Part shown: piece by piece, positions 1-10,247 of the stretch
Layout of the letters: the number at the start of each line of letters is the position of its first letter
How positions within the stretch are numbered: the first letter of the stretch is position 1
DNA from: Pachyseris speciosa
Taxonomy: Eukaryota > Cnidaria > Anthozoa > Scleractinia > Pachyseridae
NCBI GenBank assembly: GCA_016490735.1
Contig: JAEMWC010000165.1
Span: 772,001 to 836,000, forward strand
Reading direction: 5' to 3'
Length of the DNA stretch: 64,000 bases
Translations under genes and position numbers: made by a program
The notes under the pieces: generated by a model
What the model was told of the DNA's origin: nothing
Databases searched by the model: none
What the model saw: the letters and a program-made list of their open reading frames with translations, nothing else

Positions 1-1228
1 GAATATTAAAATACAATCAAAATAACTTAAATCGATCTGATCAACGTTACTGGAAGTAATGGTAATCATTAAACAATAACAATCAGGGGTACCCAACGAC
101 ACGTTTCGGTAGATATCTGTTCGGTAGAGGGTAAATCGTCTTGGGCTTTCGGCGTCGATTAAAGAGTGCACTCGGATTTTCGTAACTAAAACGTGGCCTA
201 AAAGATTCGAAATTGGGAAATCATAGCTTCTCAGGTTTTCGGAAAGGTCGTAATCGCTGTTTTTGGCAGTCAAAGACGTCAGCTAGCATTTTCGGAAAGA
301 AAATAGTTCCCTAGAAAGTTCGTGGAAAGTTAATTTCAGCTTGCATTTTCTCAAAGGAAGATTTTGTTCCCTAACATTTTCGGGCAATTAAACTTTCAGC
401 TAGGGAATCCGAACAGATGAACTTCTTCTAGCTCATGAAAACATCACTTTAAACAGATTTCAAACACCACACGGTGCTTAAAAATGCCTTTCTTCAGCTT
501 TTGCTTGACTTGGCTCGTTAGGTGCCCCTGAACAATAGTCAAAATTACAAAGCAATAGTTTAAAAGTTGTTCTCCGTAGTGACAACTGCTCAGAGGCAAT
601 GGCACAATTATTTTGAAAATAGGAAATTGTCCTGTTTGTGCACAAGCAAACATATTATCAAGGGCAAATTTGCACATAAAAAATGCGTGAAGAGTACTGC
701 CTTCTTAAAATTCAATAATCTAGTCTCCATAGAGTAAACTTCAAGAACGCTAAGCTGAATTAAAACAAACTAAACAATCATAAATAACTGATCCATGTTA
801 GTGGAGGTATATATATAATTGTGAACGTCAAACAACGAACAATGCTAAAATTAGTTAAATCAATTATCAAAAAAGTTGTTTTCTGTGATAACAACTTATT
901 TTTATTTCACTCTTAGCATAGGCAAAATAGCTAGAAAAAAAAAACCCTAAGAATTCTCCTATGCAAAACATGAATAGCTTAGGCTGGCTTCAAAATATAT
1001 TTTGATTAGCCAACTGCATTTTTTACTGCTTTATCAAATAAAGCAAACATAGTTTCTAATAAGAAATATCAATTCTATCACTGCTAAAATTTATTTATAT
1101 TAAGGCATTAATAATTCTTCTTTCGTGAACCTATTCACTCGACTAACTCATGGACAAACTTGCTCGGTTAACTATAACAAGTTTCTGTTTCTGTTTTTGA
1201 GTCTCTGTTGAAACTAACTGAAAAGAAA

Positions 1229-1286
<58 letters not shown>

Positions 1287-1368
1287 GTATCGCTTTGACC
1301 AAAATGTGGTTTCCTTAAAGCTTTGTTGTGATTTTAATTTTTAACACCTTCAATTTTCTTGGTTGTAG
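1..1368. other. No gene seen; probable intron of arylsulfatase copy A
   Basis: No exon of the arylsulfatase family is visible here, so the first three exons expected for copy A must lie upstream of the window. Positions about 280-409 hold a degenerate direct repeat with a unit near 59 bp (recurring core CAGCTNGCATTTTC followed by GTTCCCTA). Positions 1231-1287 are a pure (TAA)n microsatellite. Confidence 0.6.
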
Positions 1369-1580
1369 CGAGCACAGAAAATCATCAAGTCGCACAATGC
1401 ATCTACTCCATTGTTTTTGTACTTGGCATTCCAGAATGTCCATTTTCCTCTCCAAGTTCCAAAGCAGTATGAAGATAAGTACAGTTTTATTAGACGTAAA
1501 TCTCGCAGAATCTATGCTGGTATGGTGGATATAATGGATGAGGCTATTGGCAATATCACGAGGGCTATGAAGGATGCTGG
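1369..1580 (+). CDS. ARSB-like copy A, exon equivalent to exon 4 of copy B
   Basis: Acceptor TTGTAG ends at 1368 and the donor GTATGG starts at 1581. The exon begins [12 protein letters not shown] in phase 0 and ends KDAG with two bases of the Gly codon left over. It contains [16 protein letters not shown], the sulfatase segment whose His contacts the sulfate. It has the same 212-bp length as the exon at 45721-45932 of copy B; I count about 11 differences in 71 residues. Confidence 0.88.
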
Positions 1581-4351
1581 GTATGGATGTCGCCATCTTG
1601 ACGACTCTAATGTTAATAAATATCAAATTATGGCTAGAAGTAATTATTATTAGTAGGGATATGAGTACCAAGTAGCCTAAAGATCGGGCGTATTTTGGGG
1701 CAAGAGAGGGCTAAGTACGTTCCCGAAAACGATCTTGGATATTAACGCGGATATTGGAAAGATAAGCAAATGTCACCAAGGGGGTGGGCATCAGGCAGGA
1801 AAATTCGTCCCAGCTCTCTACAGTTTGAAAGTTCATGATTGCGGCCCAACGGGCAAACAACGTTTCCATACGGTACTCGCAAGCCAGAAACAAAACACCT
1901 GCCCTGCAAGACAGACCTGAAGTTGCAAGTGAACGTCATCTGACGAGTTGGCTGGTTTCCAGCAAATCAAGATAATTCTGACTGGAGATCATGGCTTGCT
2001 GGCCTATATCTTCTAGTGCTAAATCCAAAAAAGGGTTTAACGTTGCAACTTGTCATGTGAGAACAATTTCAAGAATAATTTATTATGGACTATAACCGCC
2101 AGATGTTATGAGCCATTTTATCAAAGCCATTTATTTGGACTATAGCCTGGGACCAGGCTCCGCAGTGGGGTTAAGGAGCCGAATTGAGCCGAGCGGGGGA
2201 CTGGCGGAGGGGAAGGGGCGGCGCCGCCCCTTAAGCAGTTTAAGGCCTGGGTTTAGAAATATGTTCATAAATATGGTTGATCGCCAATATCTTCTTCCAG
2301 ATTGCCTAGAACTGAATGAAACTTTCCCTGAAGATAAATCTTGTTGTCCTTGTTTGCCTTAACGTATAAATTTGATCACGTGATCAGTCACATGATCAAA
2401 ATTTGAAAAAGTCTTAAATCGGCGATGCGGTGGCGGATTTTAAGTTTGCAGATAAATAAATCAGCGTTTTTAATATAAATCCAACATATCTAACTTTCTA
2501 CGCTTGGAGTGATTGCTCACGAGTTTTAGTTTTTAAATTATCAACAGCTAAAGGTTGAATTCTGGGAAGAAAAATGACCTTTGCCCTCACAACTTCTTTG
2601 TTGAGAACGATGGACGGTCGTTCCAAACGTGAGACGCTGGAAATAATTAATACGCATGAGAAAAGCGTTTTTATTCGATATTATATCCCACAAAAGTCAC
2701 CTACTCCTCAAAGAAATGATGATTTCAAAGAAATGGTCACGTGACACGCCACGTGATCTAGGATAACGTTTATTGCACGTCAAAATTTTAAGGATGATGA
2801 GAACTACCCATTTGCCGAATTTCGTTTCAGTGTCATTCCCCTGGGCAGTTATATCGCAAAAAACCGTTTTCTCTAATAAACGCCCCCTGACCCAGGCCTT
2901 AAACTGCTTGAGCCCTTCCCCTCCGCCAGTCCCCCGCTCGGTTCGCTTCGCTCACTGATTTTTCATGTTGATTTTTTTCGCCACGCTCCTTCTTTTCGCT
3001 CCTTAACCCCACTGCGGAGCCTGGTCCCAGGCTATTTGGACTATGGAAGTAGCACCAACAGTCTGATCAGGAGTGTTCTTGCTTGGCAAGTTCCTTAAGA
3101 ACTTCACGATTATTAAAGTTGTTATTGTCCTCTCCTCTCCGTTGCGGAAGAATATTCACCTCATCGTTAACTGGATTTTCTAACTCTTTTTCCTACGCTT
3201 TTTTTCTACTTCAGTTTATGGGAGAACACTCTGGTGATTTTCTCAACAGACAATGGAGGGTCTACTCCTTACGGTGGATCCAATTGGCCACTACGTGGTG
3301 CGAAACTTAGCTTATGGGAGGGAGGGGTGAGAGGAGTCAGTTTCGTCCATGGAAGCATGCTTACTATGAGGGGAGTCAAATGCAAGGGTCTGGTGCATGT
3401 TACAGACTGGTTTCCAACACTGGTAAACCTTACAGGTAATTATCAGGTAACCTCAGCAGTCATTTAACATGTGGAGGCTCGCAACAATTTTTTTTTTGGC
3501 ATTGGGGTACACCTGTTGGAATACAAAATTCCTCTAGAAGACAAGCTTCGATTCCATTGACACTACAATATAATTTCAATGTATGGCCAAAGTTTATTTT
3601 CTCTTTGGTTTTCAATCGACAGTAACGTATGGCCGCTTATTTTGAAAAAAAAGGCCTATTATCTCGAAATCCAGTCAGACGAACGAACTTAAGGATGGTT
3701 AAGAATTCAACTCCCACAACTTGCCTGCCAAAAAATAGACAACAATATGTAGGAGTGTTTTCAAGTAAATTACACAGTAAACTTTTAAAAGGCAGTTTTT
3801 CTTCACTCCCGTATCTTGCTTCAACTTACAAGGACATCTCTGTTCAAGGAATTATCATGGCAGCAAAAGCACTGTCGCCAAATGTATGCAAATTAGGAGC
3901 TTTGTGGCTTGTCCGCGCGTTCAATTTTGACATTTTGAAACTTAAATGTCTTAATTGTCCTAAGAGGCTAAATATGAACTGAAAATGTATTGTGCTACCC
4001 TGAAAATTCCTTGAACGGGGAAAAATGTCAAAGCTAAATATTTCCAAGTAAAGCTTAACAAAATATTCGGAAATGGACAAAACCAGAATGTTATTTCTGC
4101 CATTGTAAGAAGAATGAATGGACTGCTTGTCTTTTTACTATTTTCTCTGGGATTAGAATAGGTGTCAAAAAGACGATTACTTTCTCTTTCGAGTCAGTGT
4201 TCATATTCCAGTATACTACCAAAAGAACGCGCCCTGCTTTGCATCTGAGAGTTTTTTTCAGCCGGATCATCGTTTCAATCATATATTAGACTAAGACTAG
4301 ACTAGCCTAGACTGAGGCACACTTTTGGGAACTATTTTGTTTATTCCTGTT

Positions 4352-4386
<35 letters not shown>

Positions 4387-7300
4387 CTTTATTTACCCTC
4401 GGTAGTATTATAGCACAAAGGCTAGTGGGGCCGAACAAATGCAGAAACAAATAAAGTCAAATTAAATCAACTCAACTCAACTCAAATCAAATGAAATCAA
4501 ATCAAATATTGGTTTTGGGGGAGAGGGGAAAACCGGAGTACCCGGAGAAAACCTCTCGGAGCAGAGTAGAGAACCAACAAACTCAGCCCACTTACGAAGC
4601 CGAGACCGGGAATCAAACCCGGGACACATTGGTGGAAGGCGAGCGCTCTCACCACTGCGCCAACTCTGCTCCCGTTTAGGAGTAGCAGAAGAAGAGGAAT
4701 AAGGTTTCTCCAAAAACCACATATTCTCAAAACGGAATACCTTAGTCTGGAGTGATTTGAGACTGGCCCTGACAATAGCCCGGACCCAGCTTCTGAAACC
4801 CACTTTCGGCTCCACGTCATGGGCACGCTTCGTGGGCCTAGCTTGCGTGGCAGGTGTAGAATAGGGAGGGGGAGGGGGAGGGAGAGGCAGGAAAAAAGGG
4901 AGAGGGGATTGGGGAGAGGAGAGAGGGAACGCCTGCTCTAAGAACCCAGGGTTTTGCATTCCACCCACCGATTCTCTAGTAATAAGATTACGTCTACTGT
5001 AAATTAACTGTCAATGCCTTCACCAATCAGACGACGTAAGGCGAGTCTTCGTAATTGTGCGGGAAGTTTCGCTTGCGGGAAGCGTGAAATCGTGAATATT
5101 TATAGAGTGCCGGAAGCGTTAAAAATCTCTCCTCGGGACAACCATGATTTAGCGTGGAAATGTCCGCAACTCTTACGAAGAATTCCAAACGGGGGAGATA
5201 AAACAAGGGCAACGAATGCAACGATCGTTGCAGATTCTGTGGTTTGGCGTTTGAGAATTTATCCGTTTCAAGGGCATCTTTCGACGATCGCAAAGAGCGC
5301 AGTTTCCACATGGCATTGATCGCAAACATCGCAAACGATCGGAATGCATTTGAAGAAGTTGTGGCCGCAAATAAGAAATACCATGGAGTTATACTGTTTT
5401 ATTAAGACAACTGTAACTTCCAGTAATGCCATTGCTATTTCGGCGTTTTCGGCAACGATCTGGGAGACCGAGAAGGAATTAATGCGCAAGAATGTAACAG
5501 CAAACGTCAACTTCCAACGACTATTAACCCCTGAACGAAGATAAGGAAAAAGGCGTAAGAGAAGCAGATTAAGATTCAGCGGAGCGGGGAATTTCAAAGA
5601 AGTCACTGCAGTATTGTATGGAGAATGCTGTCACGGAGATCGAAAACAGAGATGAAGGTGACAACTTGTTGGACAATACCGATAAATTTGTTATTATCCA
5701 GCACAGAATCAACTGGCAACTCATCGGCGACAATAGGTCACAATAGCCGAGACGTTTCAATGTAAATTCCACGTGGAGTCGATCAACATTTCTCGAAAGG
5801 GCTTCACTTTAACTTTTTCTGCGGTTTCATACAGAATTTGTATTCGCATCTGCGAATTTCATCATTGCCATTAGCAGCGTAGTTCAAAGATTTCATCTGC
5901 AATTAGTCTTCGATTATGCTTTTCAGGGGAGAAATGAAGAGAATCGCTGCATTTAATATTTAGTTCGTTGCCGGCGTTGAGATAACGGCCAAATTTGTGA
6001 TTCCCTTGGTCACTATATACGAGTTATTTACGAAGCCAAATAGTTATTAACGTATACAGACAAATAAAGTAACTAATTTTGTTACTAAAACGAGACTCGG
6101 TCGTAGCTCTCCGCACATGCAAACATTTGGTAAATCAAACTCTTCCCCTATCCAGTGGGTAAAACCACCAGGACGTCCCTGTCGGTTAAAAAAGGCCTTT
6201 ATGGCTGATTAATTCTTGTTCTGTTTTCAAAATAATGTTTCTCATACTGACGAGATTGAAATCTATTAAAGCACGTTTGCGTCCCGCCGCCACCGTGGTT
6301 ATGTTTTGTTGAAACTGTGAAACAGCGGCCGCAGAAATGAACAAAAGGGGGTTCTTAGAGCAGGCGTTCCCTCTCTCCTCTCCCCAATCCCCTCTCCTTT
6401 TTCCCTCCTTCTCCCTCTCCCTCCTCCTCCCTTTTCTATGCCTACCACGCAGGCTACGCGGGCCGCGCACAATTTCCCGCGAAACACACATTCTGCCTAT
6501 TCCGAGTAAACATATTCTGTTCATTCCGAGAACGGAACGGGTCTACTCCGAGATAACCACGACTAATTAACAATTATTCTCCGAAGTGGAGGTGAATAGT
6601 GTTGGATATTTACCGAGCCGCGAAGCGGCGAGGTAAATATCCACCACTTTCACCGACACTGAGGTGATCAATTGTTTTAGTATATACCACACAAGCTGAA
6701 TAATAAGCGTACCAAAACATTACTTTATGTGTAACAATACAACCTCGTTCCCAGGGCTTTTCCCGCCGCCATTTTTCTTTCTAGGGAAAAGCCCTGGGAA
6801 CGAGGTTGGTAACAATATACCGAAAAGCGGTCGGAAATTGTAAACTCTCGCCCGCCGGCTGCTCGGAGGTGAACAGTACTTGCTAATCACCTCCGAGTTA
6901 ATCAATCAGAGCGCGCGAAAAGCACTATTCACTTGTGTGGCATATACTAATTATTTTAAAATTATATGTCTTAAACGTAACCGTGCTCGTTGTCTTGCTC
7001 GTCCTGTGACATGTTGTCGTTAGCTGTATCCATCTTAGTTTGTTTTATTGCAGTTTTATAAATGGGCCCACAGTAACTGGCTACCCGCTGTCGGGATTAC
7101 CCTGCCTATGGCGAAGCTAATAAAATAAAATAAAATCGGTGTAGCCCACTCTGGAAAAGGGGCCACCATATAATTAAGCATCTCAAAAGTTGTAACCTAA
7201 CGTCCGTTTTAAAGGCTGTACAGTGAAACAGGAGCTTAAGAAAAAGGGCTTATAAAAATCGTTGAAAGTGGAGACTTGTGGAAACACATGAGACTGAGAC

Positions 7301-10032
7301 ATCTGAGACATTTGAGACATGAGAATGAGACATTTGTATGGGATTATGTTTATCTGGTGGCTTTTCATCCAAACACACTTTAACGGGCTGAAACTACTAA
7401 GAGTGGGCTGTATATGTTCCAGTCTCAAAAGGCTCCGAATTTCAGACGTTGGATACAGTGTGCTTAACCTTAAAAGGAAGAATATAAGGGTAAAATGGTG
7501 CATTTTGGAATGGCGATAGGACATTCCTACACTTGCTACTGTTATACTCTGCTTGAATGGTGAACTCTTGCTAACCTGCTATCTCTGAACTCGATAGCAT
7601 TGGAATTCGATCATTGGAATGTAAATCGAACGCCGGGTACTTAGCTCTAACAAAACGTTTTAACTACGCAAATGGTACAAAAAAGCCATACGGTCATAGG
7701 ATATGTCTCCGAGATTTATCTCTGATTGGTAAATGAGAAGGTCATAATGCTTTGGAAGTTCTAAAGTCACAGTTAAGTGCGATGTTTCTCATAGGTGGTA
7801 CCCTCGATTATGGGCAAACACCGCTGGATGGTATGAACGTGTGGAGCGCCATTTCTCAAGGCGAACCATCACCCAGAAAGGAGATTCTTCTCAATATTGA
7901 CTGGAAAACTAAAAAGGAAACTAAACGGGACTTGTCGCGCAATAAATGGTTTGCAGGAATGGCTTTGAGAGCGGGCGACATGAAGCTTCTGATGAATGTA
8001 CTTAATAATTCATGGCACAGACCTCCGGAGCTTGGTGGAGAGTCACATACAAGACGGGCCTGGAAATCGGTAACCTTACCTTATAAGACTACATTCGAAC
8101 CCCTATTAAGCGGCCACCTTTTTAAAAGGCCGCCCACTACAAGGCGGCTAGAAATGTTTGTTTGTTTGTTTGTTTTTACGTCTATCAAGAGGCCACTATC
8201 CAATCCCCCGAGGATGGCCGCTTAATAGCTGTCAACCTGTAAAATGAGATCTCCGTCTTATGTCCGCTGGTTTGTACCTCTTTTCTTATAATTCTCGAGG
8301 ATTGAAATTCAAGTCGATCTCATTATTCCATATAAGGGGTTACCATCGAGATTCCGCTGGCCCACAAGACCGAAGGCTCTACCTTTCCTGACACGCTTGT
8401 CACGCCCAGTTGTTACTTGTTTCTACGGCCAACAGTTGAACTAAAATTCCGTAGGTATTTGATTTATAAGCCTGTGTTTTTCGAGACATTTGCCACCTCA
8501 GACGCTCCCTGCCTGGCATTATGAAGCTGGGTTGGTGGGTAGAGGCAATCCTCTGAAAGAAAACAGAGGTGAGAAGCAATTTCACAATAAGTGAACCGCC
8601 AAAAACGTTTCTTTCGAGTCACACAGATCATAGCGATTCACGAGAGAAGATATGTCTCTGGCCTTTCTGTCAGTGGATTCCGAGACCTGACATGACAGTT
8701 TTGGCTAGTTTTAACTTCTGAATAATGTAATCGGTGTATCATTAGAGAGCTTAAGCAACGACGACGGCAACGGCAACGTCATTTGAAAATCTAACTTGTC
8801 GTTGTGGTAACTCTTTCGCGATTATTCCAACTTCTTTAACTTGTAAAATGTGGGCGAACTACCTGGAGCTAAATTAGCAAACACGGCGTTGAAGTTGGGA
8901 AAAAGTAAGAAGAGTTCACCGTCATACGCTCACGTTCTACACAAAACCTAAAATTTGGTCATTTCACGTTGTTGTTTTGCTGAGGACGGCAAAGAAATGT
9001 ACGAAATGTAAAACGCACGTGCGTTTGTGCTAATTAAGCCTATTGTTTTGTGGCGTTCTCGTTGCTCCCTATTGTGTCAGCAGGACTGGGTGGCTCGACA
9101 CTTCTATATGCGAAATGGAAATTGGCGGACTTCCATATGGCCGTTACGCAAGAATATCCCAGAATTCCTTTGGGTCACAAACGTGAAAATTACAGACAGT
9201 GAGAGGAACTGAAATCAAATAGCGTTATCCACGTCTCGCGAAAGAAGTGAGCTAAAAATGTGGAAGAGATTGCAAGAGGAGGAGTTTAAGTTTTCTGCTA
9301 ATGTATTCAGCTTCAACAGGATTTTTGTCTTAAAAACTTCAAGACAAAGTTGTATAATTTTTGGTGTTGTCCGGGGGCATTCGAAGCCACATTTTTGGTT
9401 TGCAACAGAATAAAAGGTCATATTCGATGAAAATTGGGATTTGGGGGGTGGTAAAGTCTAAAAATCTTAGCATTTGGCAAAAACTATGGTTCATTTCAAC
9501 CATAGTCCTGGATTTTTAAAAGTTGCAGGTTTTCAAAGCATTGGTCCATGTAGACCATTAAATTGCAGAGCCGGACAAGAATGAGTTAAGGACAATTTAT
9601 ATTCGGCCTAAAGTTCTTTCCATTACGAGACCACACGCCAGCACAACTCTACTGCCCTGATCCTGATAGCTGCCTCCTTACAAGGTACTCTCTGGGGTAG
9701 AACATCACATGTAAGAAACTGACAATGGTAATCATAACAAAACAGTTCCTCTTTAGTTGCACATATTGTTTGTTAGCTTCATAGCTTAATAATTGGACAA
9801 CTCTATTCACCAGATCACCCCAAGCCGTGTAAAAATCGCTCTATACAATATTACCGCTGACCCAACAGAACATGACGAACTTAGCAAGAAGCTCCCAGAC
9901 GTGGTGAAGGCATTGAAGAAAAGAGTGAAGCACTACATGAAAGGAGTGATGCCATCGCTCACCAAAGCCAAAGATAGCAGAGCAGTTGAGAAAGCTCGTT
10001 TGCTTGGTATCTGGACCCCATGGCTAGACTAG
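1369..10032 (+). CDS. ARSB-like: Arylsulfatase B-like gene, copy A (3' half, four exons)
   Basis: Join of 1369-1580, 3215-3435, 7795-8069 and 9814-10032, all with GT donors and AG acceptors and phases that join (0, 2, 1, 0). Family knowledge: arylsulfatase B-type sulfatases remove sulfate esters from sugars such as N-acetylgalactosamine-4-sulfate in glycosaminoglycans, in lysosomes or after secretion. Seen here: the mid-domain NVHFPLQVP histidine region, the FSTDNGG metal-binding Asp-Asn, the NWPLRGAK lysine region, and a C-terminal segment ending in GIWTPWLD, like the GVWGPWM ending of mammalian ARSB. The exons with the signal peptide, catalytic Cys and GKWHLG motif are not in the window. 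Introns carry a 890-bp MITE, a SINE and a piggyBac-like remnant. The frame is open across all four exons, so the gene looks intact where visible. ARSI/ARSJ-type relatives are an alternative name. Confidence 0.88.
2144..3033. mobile_element. Foldback MITE with 11-bp target duplication
   Basis: The ends AGCCTGGGACCAGGCT and its complement are each palindromic and extend into longer inverted arms (2144-2255 and 2887-3033) that include CCGCAGTGGGGTTAAGGAG. The element is bracketed by the 11-bp direct repeat ATTTGGACTAT at 2133-2143 and 3034-3044. A 9-11 bp duplication suggests a Mutator-like non-autonomous element. The interior (about 2260-2880) encodes nothing I recognise. It lies in an intron of arylsulfatase copy A. 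Confidence 0.8.
3215..3435 (+). CDS. ARSB-like copy A, exon equivalent to exon 5 of copy B
   Basis: A pyrimidine-rich acceptor ends at 3214 and the donor GTAATT starts at 3436. The first base completes the Gly codon from 1580. The frame reads [15 protein letters not shown], then [22 protein letters not shown] and [19 protein letters not shown] supplies the calcium-binding Asp-Asn pair, and the Lys after NWPLRGA is the conserved sulfate-contact position. It is 221 bp, identical in length to the copy B exon. Confidence 0.88.
4353..4673 (-). mobile_element. tRNA-derived SINE with (TTA)n tail
   Basis: Read on the minus strand it begins with a tRNA-like head holding an A box (TTGGCGCAGTGGTGAGAGC) and a B box (GGGTTTGATTCCC). 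It then has a central segment TTTTCTCCGGGTACTCCGG, and ends in an AT-rich tail and a (TTA)n run (4353-4385 as TAA on +). The central segment resembles the conserved domain of V-SINE-type elements of vertebrates; that comparison is from memory. No clear target duplication was found. Confidence 0.75.
4835..6470. repeat. Inverted repeat pair of a purine-rich repeat
   Basis: Positions about 4835-4955 and 6345-6465 are inverted copies of one repeat. It carries a GCNTGCGTGGCAGG-type end, a long purine-rich (GGGAGG)n stretch and the end AACGCCTGCTCTAAGAACC. The 1.4 kb between the arms (4984-6340) has no recognisable gene, so this may be one foldback element or two neighbouring copies. Confidence 0.55.
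6585..6945. mobile_element. Palindromic MITE interrupted by a nested 69-bp MITE
   Basis: The outer repeat has short palindromic blocks such as GATATTTACC..GGTAAATATC around 6604-6642 and mirrored GGAGGTGAA/ TTCAC ends. At 6740-6808 sits a nested 69-bp foldback starting CAACCTCGTTCCCAGGGC, ending in its complement, and flanked by the perfect 9-bp repeat GTAACAATA at 6731-6739 and 6809-6817. The nested unit is certain; the limits of the outer one are approximate. Confidence 0.7.
7795..8069 (+). CDS. ARSB-like copy A, exon equivalent to exon 6 of copy B
   Basis: The acceptor ATAG ends at 7794 and the donor GTAACC starts at 8070. It opens with [17 protein letters not shown], the segment with the family motif LDGxxxW, and continues through [13 protein letters not shown] and [13 protein letters not shown] residues (here [11 protein letters not shown]). 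It is 9 bp longer than the copy B exon (91 against 88 codons) because the 3' end differs (SHTRRAWKS against YLRQYK). Confidence 0.85.
8230..9585. mobile_element. Decayed piggyBac-like element (copy of 32902-34955)
   Basis: Long stretches match the TTAA-flanked element at 32902-34955, for example around 8316-8590 (CCATATAAGGGGTTACCA onward) and 9140-9400. The right end keeps a TTAA at 9586-9589, while the left terminal repeat is degraded. No transposase frame is visible. It lies in an intron of arylsulfatase copy A between exons 7795-8069 and 9814-10032. Confidence 0.55.
9814..10032 (+). CDS. ARSB-like copy A, terminal exon with stop
   Basis: The acceptor TTCACCAG ends at 9813 and the TAG stop is at 10030-10032. 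It encodes 72 residues including [18 protein letters not shown], which matches the VRLFDIxxDPxExxDL element of arylsulfatase C-termini, and ends TPWLD. This gives a reference for the terminal exon of copy B, which is not in the window. Confidence 0.87.
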   Translation: MTPSRVKIALYNITADPTEHDELSKKLPDVVKALKKRVKHYMKGVMPSLTKAKDSRAVEKARLLGIWTPWLD

Positions 10033-10241
10033 AGACGTATGGCACTGAGCCGATTGCATTATGTTAGTGTGTCACTGATTGGAACTGAATTATTCTAAAC
10101 GCAATCGCAATAAGACATAAAAACGTAATTTACCGCAACCAAACTCATCTAAGGAACTGAAAAGTAGCGGTTCCGATATCAAAGTGTTCCCGATGCCTGA
10201 AATTTAAAATTACGGTCTCTGGAATTTTTATAGAATAAGAA

Positions 10242-10247
10242 AATAAA
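10242..10247 (+). promoter_or_regulatory. Candidate polyadenylation signal of ARSB-like copy A
   Basis: An AATAAA lies about 210 bp after the stop codon at 10032, in an AT-rich 3' flank, which is a normal spacing. No other feature competes for it. Confidence 0.5.

Noticed and set aside
1930..1960. CTGACGAG word as a hammerhead core
   Set aside because: No stem II and GAAA block follows within reach, so only the chance heptamer is present.
1960..2010. Extra arylsulfatase exon around ACTGGAGATCATGGCTTG
   Set aside because: The stretch is conserved between the two gene copies, but the exons on either side already join in phase, so it is better read as shared intron sequence.
4477..4968. 163-codon minus-strand open frame rich in Pro, Ser and Leu
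   Set aside because: It runs through the SINE and the purine-rich repeat; the composition comes from the repeat and no domain is seen.
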